From positions 62,001-126,000 of IMG/VR virus record IMGVR_UViG_3300010413_000018: DNA of 64,000 nt; one strand, given 5' to 3'. The notes under the pieces were generated by a model. It saw only the letters and a list, made by a program, of their open reading frames with translations. It was not told the DNA's origin and ran no database searches. Below are positions 44,352-52,358 of this stretch, piece after piece; position 1 is the stretch's first letter, and each line of letters begins with the position of its first letter. A program made the position numbers and the translations under genes. Origin of the DNA: a virus.

Positions 44352-47105
44352 TTACCCTACCGTTTGGACGCCAATACTATTATGAGCGCCAGCTACTCTA
44401 CGCGCCAGTTCTCGCGCAAACCAGCTCGCCATCAAACGATCGCCTGTGTGTGCTTTTGGATCATAGTACAGCATTTCTTCAATCCATAGCCTAATTTGTG
44501 GGTCGGTTGCTTCTTTACCTTTACTAGGAATAATCCATCGGTGATTAGCAAATTCAGTAGCTAGAGCTTCAATACCGAACGTGGGATTAGCCTTGTTTTT
44601 TCCAGTGGTGAACGGCACTAACGGGATCAATTCTGGCCCTTGCTCTAGCACAAACTGAAGAATAAAGTCTTGGGCATTGTGCACTATAAAATCTTCAACG
44701 GTAAAACTTTCGTCTTCTTCTACAACTAAATTGTATACTGTTTGGTTGCATTGTGTGTAAGGATCTTGTTCGATACTTGGGACTTTAGCCCAAGCATGCC
44801 CATCTTCAAATAGTAGTTGGCCTCTATGGTCTTTGTATCCTTTAATTTTGTCTTGTTCCCACCACGTATGCCAATGTATGCGTTCAACGTCTAAAGTCAT
44901 CTGCTGTTTTAATTTTTTTGTAGCGCTGCGGCTCATTAATAAATTATAAATTTGGTTTCTGTTGATGACTCTACCTTCAATAATTGATGGTTGCGCGCCT
45001 CTTCTACCAATGCGTAAAGATGTTGACAGCTCAGCTTCTGATAAGGTAGTGCGGGCAAACAGCATCCAATTGCGAGAAATGCTAGTTCCGCGCATAACAA
45101 ATGATGGATGATTTGTTGTTTTGTTTATAACACTAATATTACCATCCCCTAATAACCATCCACGTACGATAGCTAGTCTAAGTTCTAACGGCCATCCTAG
45201 CCATTTTATAGGCAAACATTTTTTAGTACCAACCCCACATTTTAACGCATCAGCTAATGCGGCACTGTTGGCAATTACGCGTAGGGTGCTTGGTGTTGAA
45301 CCAACTGTTACGCGTACTTTGCAGCCAATTTTTTCTTGCACAGTTTGTTGTATAAATTGAGCTAGATGTTGTTCTTTACTGGATAAAGTCCATGTTACTT
45401 GGCTTCGTGTCGTATGTCCTTCAGCCATAAATAATCCAAGCACAACCGCAAAGTTTTCATCTATAACAATGCGTTTTGAGCAATCTCTGGTCGTTTTTCT
45501 TAATATAATTTGTGCTTTTTTCTTTGGCCATTTAGGCACCGCAATAGCTGTGTAAGCCGCTTTATCGCGAAATCCATAACTAATCCATTGTGCTTTTCCA
45601 GTTGGGCGATGCTTTCCTACATCTGGGTTTTTATAAGAACCTTTTATCCGTCCAGCTTCACGCATATAAAACCAGTGATTGGGTGTAGTTTCAACTGGTA
45701 GGCAACCTTTTCCTTGAGCAGTTACTTTTGTACGAGATTGGCCTTTTATAAGATCTTTTACTGCTCTCCAGCGATTATTATGGGTCCAAACTAATTCACC
45801 AATTTTAATATTTTCTATAGGCTTATAACCGGTTTTTGTTAGCACTAAGGTACCTTCAGGAAAACAAGAATTGTTCTCGACGCACACTATGCTACCAAAC
45901 CGACGGTGTACGTTTATAATCTTAGCCACTATTTCCGGTCCGGTCCATTTCCCAGCTTGGACTTCTACCACTTGACGAAAGTTGTTCGGATGCAAAAAGA
46001 TAGTGAATATTACCGTTTCATCAGCGCTCGCGTTGCGTTGAACCCCTAAGTCAACACCGGTTAAAAAGCCACCTTCTACACCTTCCGTTAGTTTGGCAAT
46101 TGCTTCGACAATTTCAATACGTTCGTCTACTTCTTCAACTTCGTCCAGCCAACTAGCAGGGGCAAGGTCTGGATGGTAAGCATAAAATTCTGACGCGGTA
46201 GTAGCGGTGCAGCATTTATCCCCAGCCTCTAAACACGCATCCATCCATTCTTGCTTGAATCGCGATTCTGAATCATCCCGCGCTTTACACATCATCTGCC
46301 GCGCAAATTCAGTTGGTCCAAGTTCAACGCGCTTTCTGGTAATACGATCTTGCGGCCAAGCTTCCGGCCATGCAGCGGCACCCTTTGAGTCTATTAACGG
46401 AAATCGCATGGTGTGCCAAACTGCGGTTTGTTTTTCAAATCGGTGCAACATATCGTCCGGATGCCACGCGGTACCAATAATAATCACGCGTGCATGTCGT
46501 GTTAAAGTACCAACTATAGTTGCATGATACCAGTCATACAAATCACGCCGTTGTGACGGATTCATTGTATTTTCAAAGCTTAGAATATCGTCCAAAATGG
46601 CCAAGTCGATACGTGCGCCGAGAACCTGTCCGTGGACACCGATTGCTTGTACTGAAGGATCTCTTTTCGGGCGTTCCGATCGTACGGTAATAGCCGATGA
46701 AGTCCACGGTTCTCCAGGTATCAAACGTGGAAAAATTAACCGTAGCATTTCATTGGTTTCAATATAGTTAGCAATGTTCCGTACGATTTTTTCCGCTTGT
46801 CTGAAAGTGTTCGAGATTATTGCTATTCTTATGTCTGGATTTTTTCCCAGCTCGAATAACGGCCGGCCGACTGCCATTTGGGTCGTTTTACCAGATTCGC
46901 GATGTGCGTAAAGTAGTACTCGGTCGTGAATGTCGCAGGCTTCATGCCATATTTCATGGCATGGTGCTTGAATAACGGTGTTCCCGGAAAACTCATCTTT
47001 CAAAACTAACTCAAGAAAGGTATTAATTTCAGACCGTGCAGTAACTATGCGCGCTTGTCTGGCACGTTCAGCGATTGTGAATTGGTCGGTTTGGTTTTTT
47101 TCCAT
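44352..47105 (-). CDS. terL: Terminase large subunit interrupted by an intein
   Basis: A 917-residue precursor from ATG at 47105; the TTG two codons earlier is less likely. The N-terminal ATPase has a deviant Walker A (HRESGKTTQ) and Walker B (IDLAILDDI). The nuclease starts at GVDLGVQRNASADETV. After CVENNS, at the nuclease motif carrying a catalytic acid, a 397-residue intein (414-810) is inserted, and the host protein resumes with AQDFILQ. The spliced enzyme would be about 520 residues, the usual length. Terminase cuts the concatemer and pumps DNA into the prohead. Confidence 0.9.
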   Translation of the reverse strand: MEKNQTDQFTIAERARQARIVTARSEINTFLELVLKDEFSGNTVIQAPCHEIWHEACDIHDRVLLYAHRESGKTTQMAVGRPLFELGKNPDIRIAIISNTFRQAEKIVRNIANYIETNEMLRLIFPRLIPGEPWTSSAITVRSERPKRDPSVQAIGVHGQVLGARIDLAILDDILSFENTMNPSQRRDLYDWYHATIVGTLTRHARVIIIGTAWHPDDMLHRFEKQTAVWHTMRFPLIDSKGAAAWPEAWPQDRITRKRVELGPTEFARQMMCKARDDSESRFKQEWMDACLEAGDKCCTATTASEFYAYHPDLAPASWLDEVEEVDERIEIVEAIAKLTEGVEGGFLTGVDLGVQRNASADETVIFTIFLHPNNFRQVVEVQAGKWTGPEIVAKIINVHRRFGSIVCVENNSCFPEGTLVLTKTGYKPIENIKIGELVWTHNNRWRAVKDLIKGQSRTKVTAQGKGCLPVETTPNHWFYMREAGRIKGSYKNPDVGKHRPTGKAQWISYGFRDKAAYTAIAVPKWPKKKAQIILRKTTRDCSKRIVIDENFAVVLGLFMAEGHTTRSQVTWTLSSKEQHLAQFIQQTVQEKIGCKVRVTVGSTPSTLRVIANSAALADALKCGVGTKKCLPIKWLGWPLELRLAIVRGWLLGDGNISVINKTTNHPSFVMRGTSISRNWMLFARTTLSEAELSTSLRIGRRGAQPSIIEGRVINRNQIYNLLMSRSATKKLKQQMTLDVERIHWHTWWEQDKIKGYKDHRGQLLFEDGHAWAKVPSIEQDPYTQCNQTVYNLVVEEDESFTVEDFIVHNAQDFILQFVLEQGPELIPLVPFTTGKNKANPTFGIEALATEFANHRWIIPSKGKEATDPQIRLWIEEMLYYDPKAHTGDRLMASWFARELARRVAGAHNSIGVQTVG
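44676..45866 (-). mobile_element. Intein with LAGLIDADG homing endonuclease
   Basis: The 397-residue insert starts with Cys (CFPEGTLVLTKTG, block A), contains the block B-like segment TTPNHW, two LAGLIDADG-type helices (VLGLFMAEG and VRGWLLGDG), and ends with FIVHN. It interrupts the terminase at its conserved nuclease site, a typical intein target. The residue after the terminal Asn is Ala, not Cys, Ser or Thr, and the penultimate block F His is also replaced (DESF). This puts standard splicing chemistry in doubt. Confidence 0.88.
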
Positions 47106-47138
47106 GCTCAATTTTAGCCTGATTTGCCCAGATCTGCT

Positions 47139-47166
47139 ATTTTATCACTATGGCACACAATATCAA
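47139..47166 (-). promoter_or_regulatory. Candidate sigma70-type promoter for the terminase operon
   Basis: On the minus strand, TTGATA (47166-47161) and TAAAAT (47144-47139) are separated by 16 bases; each matches 5 of 6 consensus positions. Transcription would start near 47132, giving a short leader to the terminase ATG at 47105. The box overlaps the start of the divergent gene at 47150, so the two directions may interfere. Confidence 0.45.
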
Positions 47167-47518
47167 AAAAGTTAACCAATGCCTACGTACCCTCAAAACC
47201 TTGATCCAAGCGGCGCCGCGCAATTCACAGCACACTTTGTATTTGCTTTGGGATGTCGCATATTACGCCTACCTTGCAGCAAAACGTGAAAAAAACGTTG
47301 AAGCTGAAATGCTCGCGGTAGCTTCCCATCTTGAAAAATTGGTTGGTGATTTACGGGATTGTGGAGTCGCTATTTCCAACGAACCTTTCATACTGAACGT
47401 TATTAGTGAACTTCATGATCGTTACGATCCACCGCCAGTCGAAATTAAATATGAGCCGGCAGCGCCAACTTTTCGCATGGGTCCAGCTGGCGCACCACGG
47501 ATTAAAAATGGACGCTGA
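47150..47518 (+). CDS. Small helical protein 1 of the rightward island
   Basis: A 122-residue helical protein, cysteine-poor, with a Pro-rich C-terminus (PPPVEIKYEPAAPTFRM). The ATG has no Shine-Dalgarno; an AT-rich TATTTT box lies six bases before it, suggesting a leaderless or near-leaderless transcript. It is divergent from terminase (44 bases between start codons). The next gene overlaps its end (ATGGACGCTGA). Function unknown. Confidence 0.65.
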   Translation: MAHNIKKVNQCLRTLKTLIQAAPRNSQHTLYLLWDVAYYAYLAAKREKNVEAEMLAVASHLEKLVGDLRDCGVAISNEPFILNVISELHDRYDPPPVEIKYEPAAPTFRMGPAGAPRIKNGR

Positions 47519-47807
47519 ATTAGCTTTTTCATATGCTGAAAAAATTGATCTCGCGCTCGGAAATCTTCACAATATTGGGGTAAAAGTAAATCTACAGCAA
47601 ACACGTCGCGCATATTTAGACACTAAGCGATCCTTTCAAACAGCGCGGTGTGAACGTCGACGCCGACGAAATTTTACAAAAAATCTAGAAGCTTTTGTAT
47701 TAACCAGTAAGAAGCTATGCGAACTCGCAGAAAAAGCCGGAGAGCACCCAGAGATTCCGTTAAGCGTAAAAGCGTCTATCAATGCTATGGACGCCGCATT
47801 GAAATAG
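47508..47807 (+). CDS. Small helical protein 2 of the rightward island
   Basis: A 99-residue protein from the ATG at 47508, which overlaps the previous gene's stop by 11 bases; this start is preferred over the upstream open frame within the first gene. A very Arg-rich stretch (RCERRRRRNF) lies in the middle; the rest is helical. It is probably translated by coupling to the first gene. Function unknown. Confidence 0.6.
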   Translation: MDAELAFSYAEKIDLALGNLHNIGVKVNLQQTRRAYLDTKRSFQTARCERRRRRNFTKNLEAFVLTSKKLCELAEKAGEHPEIPLSVKASINAMDAALK

Positions 47808-48145
47808 CCGGCCGAGACATTCGCAGTATTGTGGGTAACGTATTGCAAAAAGCAAACCGTTGCATCCACACCAGTTCACCTCGCACGCACATTGAAAGCA
47901 TCAGCAGTTTGTCTGCATTTATTGTTTCGTTGCTCAAACAAGAAGAGCTTTCTTCTAAAGATTTTGATCGGTTACAGCGCGGTATGAAGCTTATACTAGA
48001 GCACGCCGATGCAATTTTTCACGATGAATGCTGGGGTGCGCCGGTTAATTCTATGATTGAATTTACTGAAGCAATGGTTTTGCTACGAAAAGAAATCGAT
48101 ATAATTGAAACTTCACGAAAACTTTTAGAGGAAGTGGTTTTGTAG
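47717..48145 (+). CDS. Helical protein 3 of the rightward island
   Basis: A 142-residue frame from ATG at 47717, overlapping gene 2 by 91 bases; a GTG at 47831 is an alternative start giving a shorter protein and removing most of the Arg-rich N-terminus. The core is helical (LSAFIVSLLKQEEL... LQRGMKLILEHADAIF...) and ends in a helix rich in Glu and Leu. Its C-terminal pattern resembles other small proteins of this phage. Function unknown. Confidence 0.55.
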   Translation: MRTRRKSRRAPRDSVKRKSVYQCYGRRIEIAGRDIRSIVGNVLQKANRCIHTSSPRTHIESISSLSAFIVSLLKQEELSSKDFDRLQRGMKLILEHADAIFHDECWGAPVNSMIEFTEAMVLLRKEIDIIETSRKLLEEVVL

Positions 48146-48480
48146 TGCAACTTTTAGAATTTCAAGCTGCAAATGCCGTCAACCCCCATATTGATAATAT
48201 GCTGCGCTTAATGAACAGCATGTGTATTGCAATGCAAAAAGCTCCCAGCGTTAGCTTATTAAAATTAAAGCGCGCGGCTATTCTACGAGTACTTGATACC
48301 GAAACGTGTGTTTGTCCTGGTGTTTTTAAATTTCGAGAATTTGCGCACGTCGCCAGCGGTTTAATTGCTGCAGCCGGGCACAGTGCGGATCCTAGCTGGG
48401 CACCACTAGTGCGCCGATTCAATGCAGAGATTGAATTATACGAAACCGCGTTAGCGTTGGTACGAGAAACGGTTGTATAA
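48145..48480 (+). CDS. Helical protein 4 of the rightward island
   Basis: A 111-residue helical protein with a GTG start overlapping the previous TAG (TAGTG). It has several Cys residues in the middle (TCVCPGVF). The C-terminal helix (EIELYETALALVRE) resembles that of the leftward gene at 63279 (SIEFFQTAFALV). Its 3' end overlaps the end of the leftward glycosyltransferase gene by 30 bases. Function unknown. Confidence 0.6.
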   Translation: MQLLEFQAANAVNPHIDNMLRLMNSMCIAMQKAPSVSLLKLKRAAILRVLDTETCVCPGVFKFREFAHVASGLIAAAGHSADPSWAPLVRRFNAEIELYETALALVRETVV

Positions 48481-49152
48481 ATCACTTAAGCACAGCTGTA
48501 GAGCTTCGAGAATGCTGTCTTGATTTAAGTGAGAGCTGGAGTTGCGGTATTCAATGGGAATTTCGATGTACGACAATTTACTCGCTAGCGCTCGCGCGCG
48601 CACTTCGCTTTGATAGTAATGGCCTTCAGCTTTAAAACTATGCTGATGGGTATGAAGTAAAGCTCCACGCGTATATCCTATGAAACCACTAGTTGCGTCC
48701 TTGAATTTAGATCTGTGGCAAAAATTAAAAAGCCAGGTTCCAAGCTTACTGAGCCAGTAGCGTTTTCTGGATCCTAGATACGATCCGTGATACAAGCGTT
48801 CGCCAAATACAATATCCACGTTGGTGTGTTTTGCCATTCGTATGAAACGCGGTATTTCTGTTGGATCATGACTACCGCCAGCATCCATTTCAATAATAAA
48901 ATCCACATTATCATGCAACGCGGCTAGTAAACCGGTCGAATAAACTGCGGGCAGTCCACGCCGAGTTGGAGGCACATTAATTACTATTGCTCCAGCTTCA
49001 CGCGCTACTTCCGCTGTGTTATCTACGCTTGTATCGTTGCAGACGTAAACACAGTCTGCATGCTTAAGCGCTTCTTTTACTATTGCCCCTATACTTAACT
49101 CTTCGTCCCGACACGGTATTACTACCGCACAATACGCGTTGGATGAAATCAT
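48451..49152 (-). CDS. GT2 glycosyltransferase, DPM1-like
   Basis: A 233-residue protein. The fold signature is clear: VVIPCRDEELSIGAIVKEAL at the start, VCNDTSVDNT, then EMDAGGSHDP (about 88-97) at the position of the DxD metal site, followed by VFGERL and GFIGYTRGALL. The DxD Asp-x-Asp is Asp-Ala-Gly here, so metal handling may differ. Family members transfer sugar from a nucleotide to a polyprenol or acceptor. It is coupled (ATGA) to the BGT-like gene, suggesting a joint role. Confidence 0.8.
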   Translation of the reverse strand: MISSNAYCAVVIPCRDEELSIGAIVKEALKHADCVYVCNDTSVDNTAEVAREAGAIVINVPPTRRGLPAVYSTGLLAALHDNVDFIIEMDAGGSHDPTEIPRFIRMAKHTNVDIVFGERLYHGSYLGSRKRYWLSKLGTWLFNFCHRSKFKDATSGFIGYTRGALLHTHQHSFKAEGHYYQSEVRARALASKLSYIEIPIEYRNSSSHLNQDSILEALQLCLSDLYNRFSYQR

Positions 49153-50225
49153 TTGAGGTTCCTTATTGCTTCTTTAAGGGTAATACCTTGCTTGAATCTT
49201 GTGATGTTAGTGATCATATTCCAATGCCGTTTAACGGCTGCCATACGCGCGTCTGACGATAGCTTTAATAAGGCATCAAATTGTTCTTTGAATTCAACCG
49301 TTGAAACTACAATCAGATCAGAACAACCTGTAGCTTCTAAAGTGGTCTTTACACTGGGCTGGATAAAGTTGCTGTATAAAACTGGTAGTCCAGCGCGCCC
49401 ATTTTCAAAGAAGCGCTCCGCAACAAAATCGTTTTTGGCGTAAGCCGGATCCGTCATGTACAGTGTGCATAAATACTTGTTCAAGAGTGAAGCTACCGCG
49501 TCTTCCCGCACGCGCCCTTTAAAAGTTATGTTGGGGGCGCGTAACTGCACACGACTTCGCCGACTCCACTGACCGTAAATGTCCACCGGAATACCGGTGC
49601 CTTTAAACCAGCGGGTTAACTCTTTCATTCTACCTGGACGGTCAGACCCAAAGTACGCGACTTTGGGTATTGGATCTAAATGCACTTCTTGGCGACGTCG
49701 TTCTAATTCAACCAGTTCAAAGAAGCACTGACAGTGGGTGTAATTCACTTCACCGTAGCCAGAACTCTTACTCTTGCTGGCGCGCACTAACCGTTCGTCG
49801 ACTTGAGTCATTAAAACCCAGTCCTTATTCAGCATTGGATCGGGCAGTGCCTTTCCTTTGATTGGACTGGGTTGAAACATGAACGGTAAAGCTACGTCCC
49901 ATTGGGCGTAAACTGCCTTTCCAGAGTAGGTCGATAGTAACTGGTACGTTCGCTCGTATCCTGGAAACATTGCGTTCGACGGACCGGTTAGGATGAACGC
50001 TAGGTCAAAGTCTTGGATACTGGGAATCGACGGGATGTACGCAGTAATTCCAGACCCTGGACGCTTCAAGCTACAAGCTGTCGCTTTAGTGGCCTGGTCT
50101 ACGACAAAAACATCGCCCAGTTCGGCCAAATACTTAATCACGAAGCTTGTTATAGTACCACCACCAACCGCGCTTTCGATGTCAGTTTGGAGCGGTAGTC
50201 CGTATCTCCATAAAGCGATCTTCAC
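49149..50225 (-). CDS. GT-B glycosyltransferase, T4 DNA beta-glucosyltransferase-like
   Basis: A 358-residue protein with a GTG start behind AAGGAG. Aligned by eye with T4 beta-glucosyltransferase: QWDVALPF (Asp110) pairs with the T4 catalytic-site Asp100 motif, YFGSDRPGR with the UDP-contact arginine loop, IYGQW with the following strand, and ERFFE (Arg271, Glu274) with Arg269/Glu272. The T4 enzyme glucosylates 5-hydroxymethylcytosine in DNA. A DNA sugar-transfer role is therefore the leading guess; the acceptor base is unknown. Confidence 0.7.
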   Translation of the reverse strand: MKIALWRYGLPLQTDIESAVGGGTITSFVIKYLAELGDVFVVDQATKATACSLKRPGSGITAYIPSIPSIQDFDLAFILTGPSNAMFPGYERTYQLLSTYSGKAVYAQWDVALPFMFQPSPIKGKALPDPMLNKDWVLMTQVDERLVRASKSKSSGYGEVNYTHCQCFFELVELERRRQEVHLDPIPKVAYFGSDRPGRMKELTRWFKGTGIPVDIYGQWSRRSRVQLRAPNITFKGRVREDAVASLLNKYLCTLYMTDPAYAKNDFVAERFFENGRAGLPVLYSNFIQPSVKTTLEATGCSDLIVVSTVEFKEQFDALLKLSSDARMAAVKRHWNMITNITRFKQGITLKEAIRNLK

Positions 50226-50228
50226 CGG

Positions 50229-51485
50229 CTACTCCTTAGTTGGATCGTATTCGTAAACAACGTTGCCGTTATCATCCAGTTTAACCGGTTTCATGATACC
50301 GCCAAAAAGAGTGTACGGTGCTTGGCCCATGCGTGGATGATTCCATAGCCAGCGCATGTATTCGAACATCGACATGTCGGCGTATTTTGATCGGTTAGTA
50401 GCGGATCCGGTATTAAACCCTTCGGCTTGGCGGAACAAAAAATCTTTAAGATGCTCCATTTCGCCGGACACTTCGTCCCAACGTACTGACCCGTTTTTCT
50501 TGCACTTCAATAGCGCAACAGTAAATTGACCTTGGCTGTAATTCCAATCAGGCGGAAGTCCGCAACACGATCCGTTATGGCAACGCTCTTTGAAGTGCGC
50601 GTCTGAAACGTAAAAACGAATGCCGGCCAAGTTGGCCGCCTTTTCCATCTGATCAACGAACGGTCGTTTTAGGTTGCGATTCAAGCGTAGATAGCCACTG
50701 CCCAACGAATATTTTTTGTAAAAATCGGTGTAGTCAAAACCGGCTTGTGCCGAAATTATTGGCAAACGTTTTTGCAGTAATACCGCGCGCGTTTCATAAC
50801 AGAAAAACTCAGTACTCATAGCAGTCGCACCTGCTTCACCGGCTAGCCGAATTAATTCTGTATGAGTTGGGTCAGTAATTCCAATCATGAATGGACGCAA
50901 CCTAAGAGTGGCACCACCACAGTCGAGTTTGGCTATCTTTTCAATAGCCTTCAACCGCTCTTTTGGAGTAGGAACGCCGCGCTCAATAACTCTGGCTTTG
51001 CGTTCATCCAGCGTTATAATGCTGACTTTTACGTTCCAGTTCTTTTGGCCGCGAAACAAATCGGTGTAGCGTTCATCGTCAAGCCACCATGTCCCTTTCG
51101 TGGAAAAGCACAGCGGATAGTTCAACTCTTTGAAAAACTGGAGCAGTTCGAGGCCTACTCCGTGCTTCTTTTCAAACCAGCAAAATGGATCGGATAACCC
51201 TCCCCATTGCATTACTTTACGTGCGTCGACGTATTTACGAAATTGTCCGAGTCCGCGATTTACTTTTTCGTTCAAGAAAATCGCTTTTACCTTTTCAATG
51301 TTTACCGGTCTGACTTCACCGGCTCCATACGCTTCTTTACCACCACCGACTGAACGGCGGTAAGAAGCGAAGCAGTACAAGCATCCAAAGCTACAGTTGG
51401 AATACTGGTCAAACGTCATCGGCATTGAACAGTCAGCTACCTCAGCAGACCAGCGTGGAGAAGGATAAAACTTACCGCACGCCAT
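50229..51485 (-). CDS. Radical SAM protein
   Basis: A 418-residue protein. Cys31, Cys35 and Cys38 form the CxxxCxxC iron-sulfur motif (CSFGCLYCF), followed by segments typical of SPL-type radical SAM enzymes (VMQWGGLSDPF, LCFSTKG, VKVSIITLD). A second Cys cluster (CHNGSCCG) lies near residue 315. Radical SAM enzymes use S-adenosylmethionine to make a 5'-deoxyadenosyl radical. It is coupled to the ParB-like and BGT-like genes. A base-modifying or repair role is possible. Confidence 0.85.
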   Translation of the reverse strand: MACGKFYPSPRWSAEVADCSMPMTFDQYSNCSFGCLYCFASYRRSVGGGKEAYGAGEVRPVNIEKVKAIFLNEKVNRGLGQFRKYVDARKVMQWGGLSDPFCWFEKKHGVGLELLQFFKELNYPLCFSTKGTWWLDDERYTDLFRGQKNWNVKVSIITLDERKARVIERGVPTPKERLKAIEKIAKLDCGGATLRLRPFMIGITDPTHTELIRLAGEAGATAMSTEFFCYETRAVLLQKRLPIISAQAGFDYTDFYKKYSLGSGYLRLNRNLKRPFVDQMEKAANLAGIRFYVSDAHFKERCHNGSCCGLPPDWNYSQGQFTVALLKCKKNGSVRWDEVSGEMEHLKDFLFRQAEGFNTGSATNRSKYADMSMFEYMRWLWNHPRMGQAPYTLFGGIMKPVKLDDNGNVVYEYDPTKE

Positions 51486-51487
51486 GA

Positions 51488-52147
51488 TTAATTCTTCCCC
51501 AGTATTTCTGAAGCCATGTACATGGTTTTATGACCGTCGATTCCTAAGTAATCGACGATCTCTTGGCGCTCTTCTTCCGACGTGTACACGATGATAAAAC
51601 TTTGCGTGCGGTTGTCTTCGCCTTCAATAGGTGGAGGCGGTAGCGCGTCCGGAATACCGGGATCTTCGAAGTCGTCCAGCATACCTTCAAGCACGTCTTC
51701 GTGAATACCGGTTAGGCTCAAATCAAACTGAGAATCGTCCAACATGGTGACGATTTCTTTCAACATGTCTTGATCAAGGTGTGCTAATTCTGGGATGGTA
51801 TTGTCGGCTACTAAATCAGCCAACTCTGCTCGTTCATCGGCATAGTCTTGGTAGTCAACAGGTACCGATGACATACCTAACCGTTCAGCTGCCATTAAAC
51901 GACCATGTCCACGAATTATAAAGCCGGAAAGTTTGCTTACAGTGATAGGTGAGCGCCATCCATTGCCTTGAAACACTTTGGCTAGCGCGGTTACCTGATG
52001 GTCTGGGTGTACGTTTGGATTCTTTGGGTGAGGTTTCATTTCACCAATGGGTACCAACTCGTCGTGCCCACAGTAAATTTTAATTCCATCTACTTCAGCT
52101 TGTTTAACAATCGGATCGCTAGTTTCTGTTTTCTTAGATTTGCCCAT
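51488..52147 (-). CDS. ParB/Srx-domain protein
   Basis: A 219-residue protein. Residues about 30-135 show the ParB N-terminal/sulfiredoxin-like domain: PIGEMKPHPKNPNVHP, then GFIIRGHGRLMAAERLG (80-87 GHGRLMAA), then ADERAELADLVADNTI. Such domains, often next to DNA methylases in phages, act as nucleotide-using (CTPase-like) or regulatory modules. The acidic C-terminus lacks the ParB HTH domain. It heads the cassette with the radical SAM gene. Confidence 0.8.
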   Translation of the reverse strand: MGKSKKTETSDPIVKQAEVDGIKIYCGHDELVPIGEMKPHPKNPNVHPDHQVTALAKVFQGNGWRSPITVSKLSGFIIRGHGRLMAAERLGMSSVPVDYQDYADERAELADLVADNTIPELAHLDQDMLKEIVTMLDDSQFDLSLTGIHEDVLEGMLDDFEDPGIPDALPPPPIEGEDNRTQSFIIVYTSEEERQEIVDYLGIDGHKTMYMASEILGKN

Positions 52148-52358
52148 TTTCCCTCATCCTTGTAAAGACTTCTTCTACCATTTTTCGGGTTACGAAGTCG
52201 TTATCAATTTTTGTATTGCCGTACGCAAAGCTTTTCATCTGTGCGTCGCGTTCTTCTGACGTCATGGTTATCTTTTTACTTTTGTGAAGTAACCAACGAA
52301 AGCGCATGCTGGAGGCATAGCGTGAAACTGGTATTGTTGGAATGGTTGCCTCTTGCAT
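52134..52358 (-). CDS. Small basic protein, unknown
   Basis: A 74-residue protein from ATG at 52358, chosen because AAGGAAGG lies directly upstream; a GTG/other start a few codons earlier lacks this. It overlaps the ParB-like gene by 14 bases, so it is cotranscribed with the cassette. Basic N-terminal half and helical C-terminus; no family recognised. Confidence 0.6.
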   Translation of the reverse strand: MQEATIPTIPVSRYASSMRFRWLLHKSKKITMTSEERDAQMKSFAYGNTKIDNDFVTRKMVEEVFTRMRENGQI

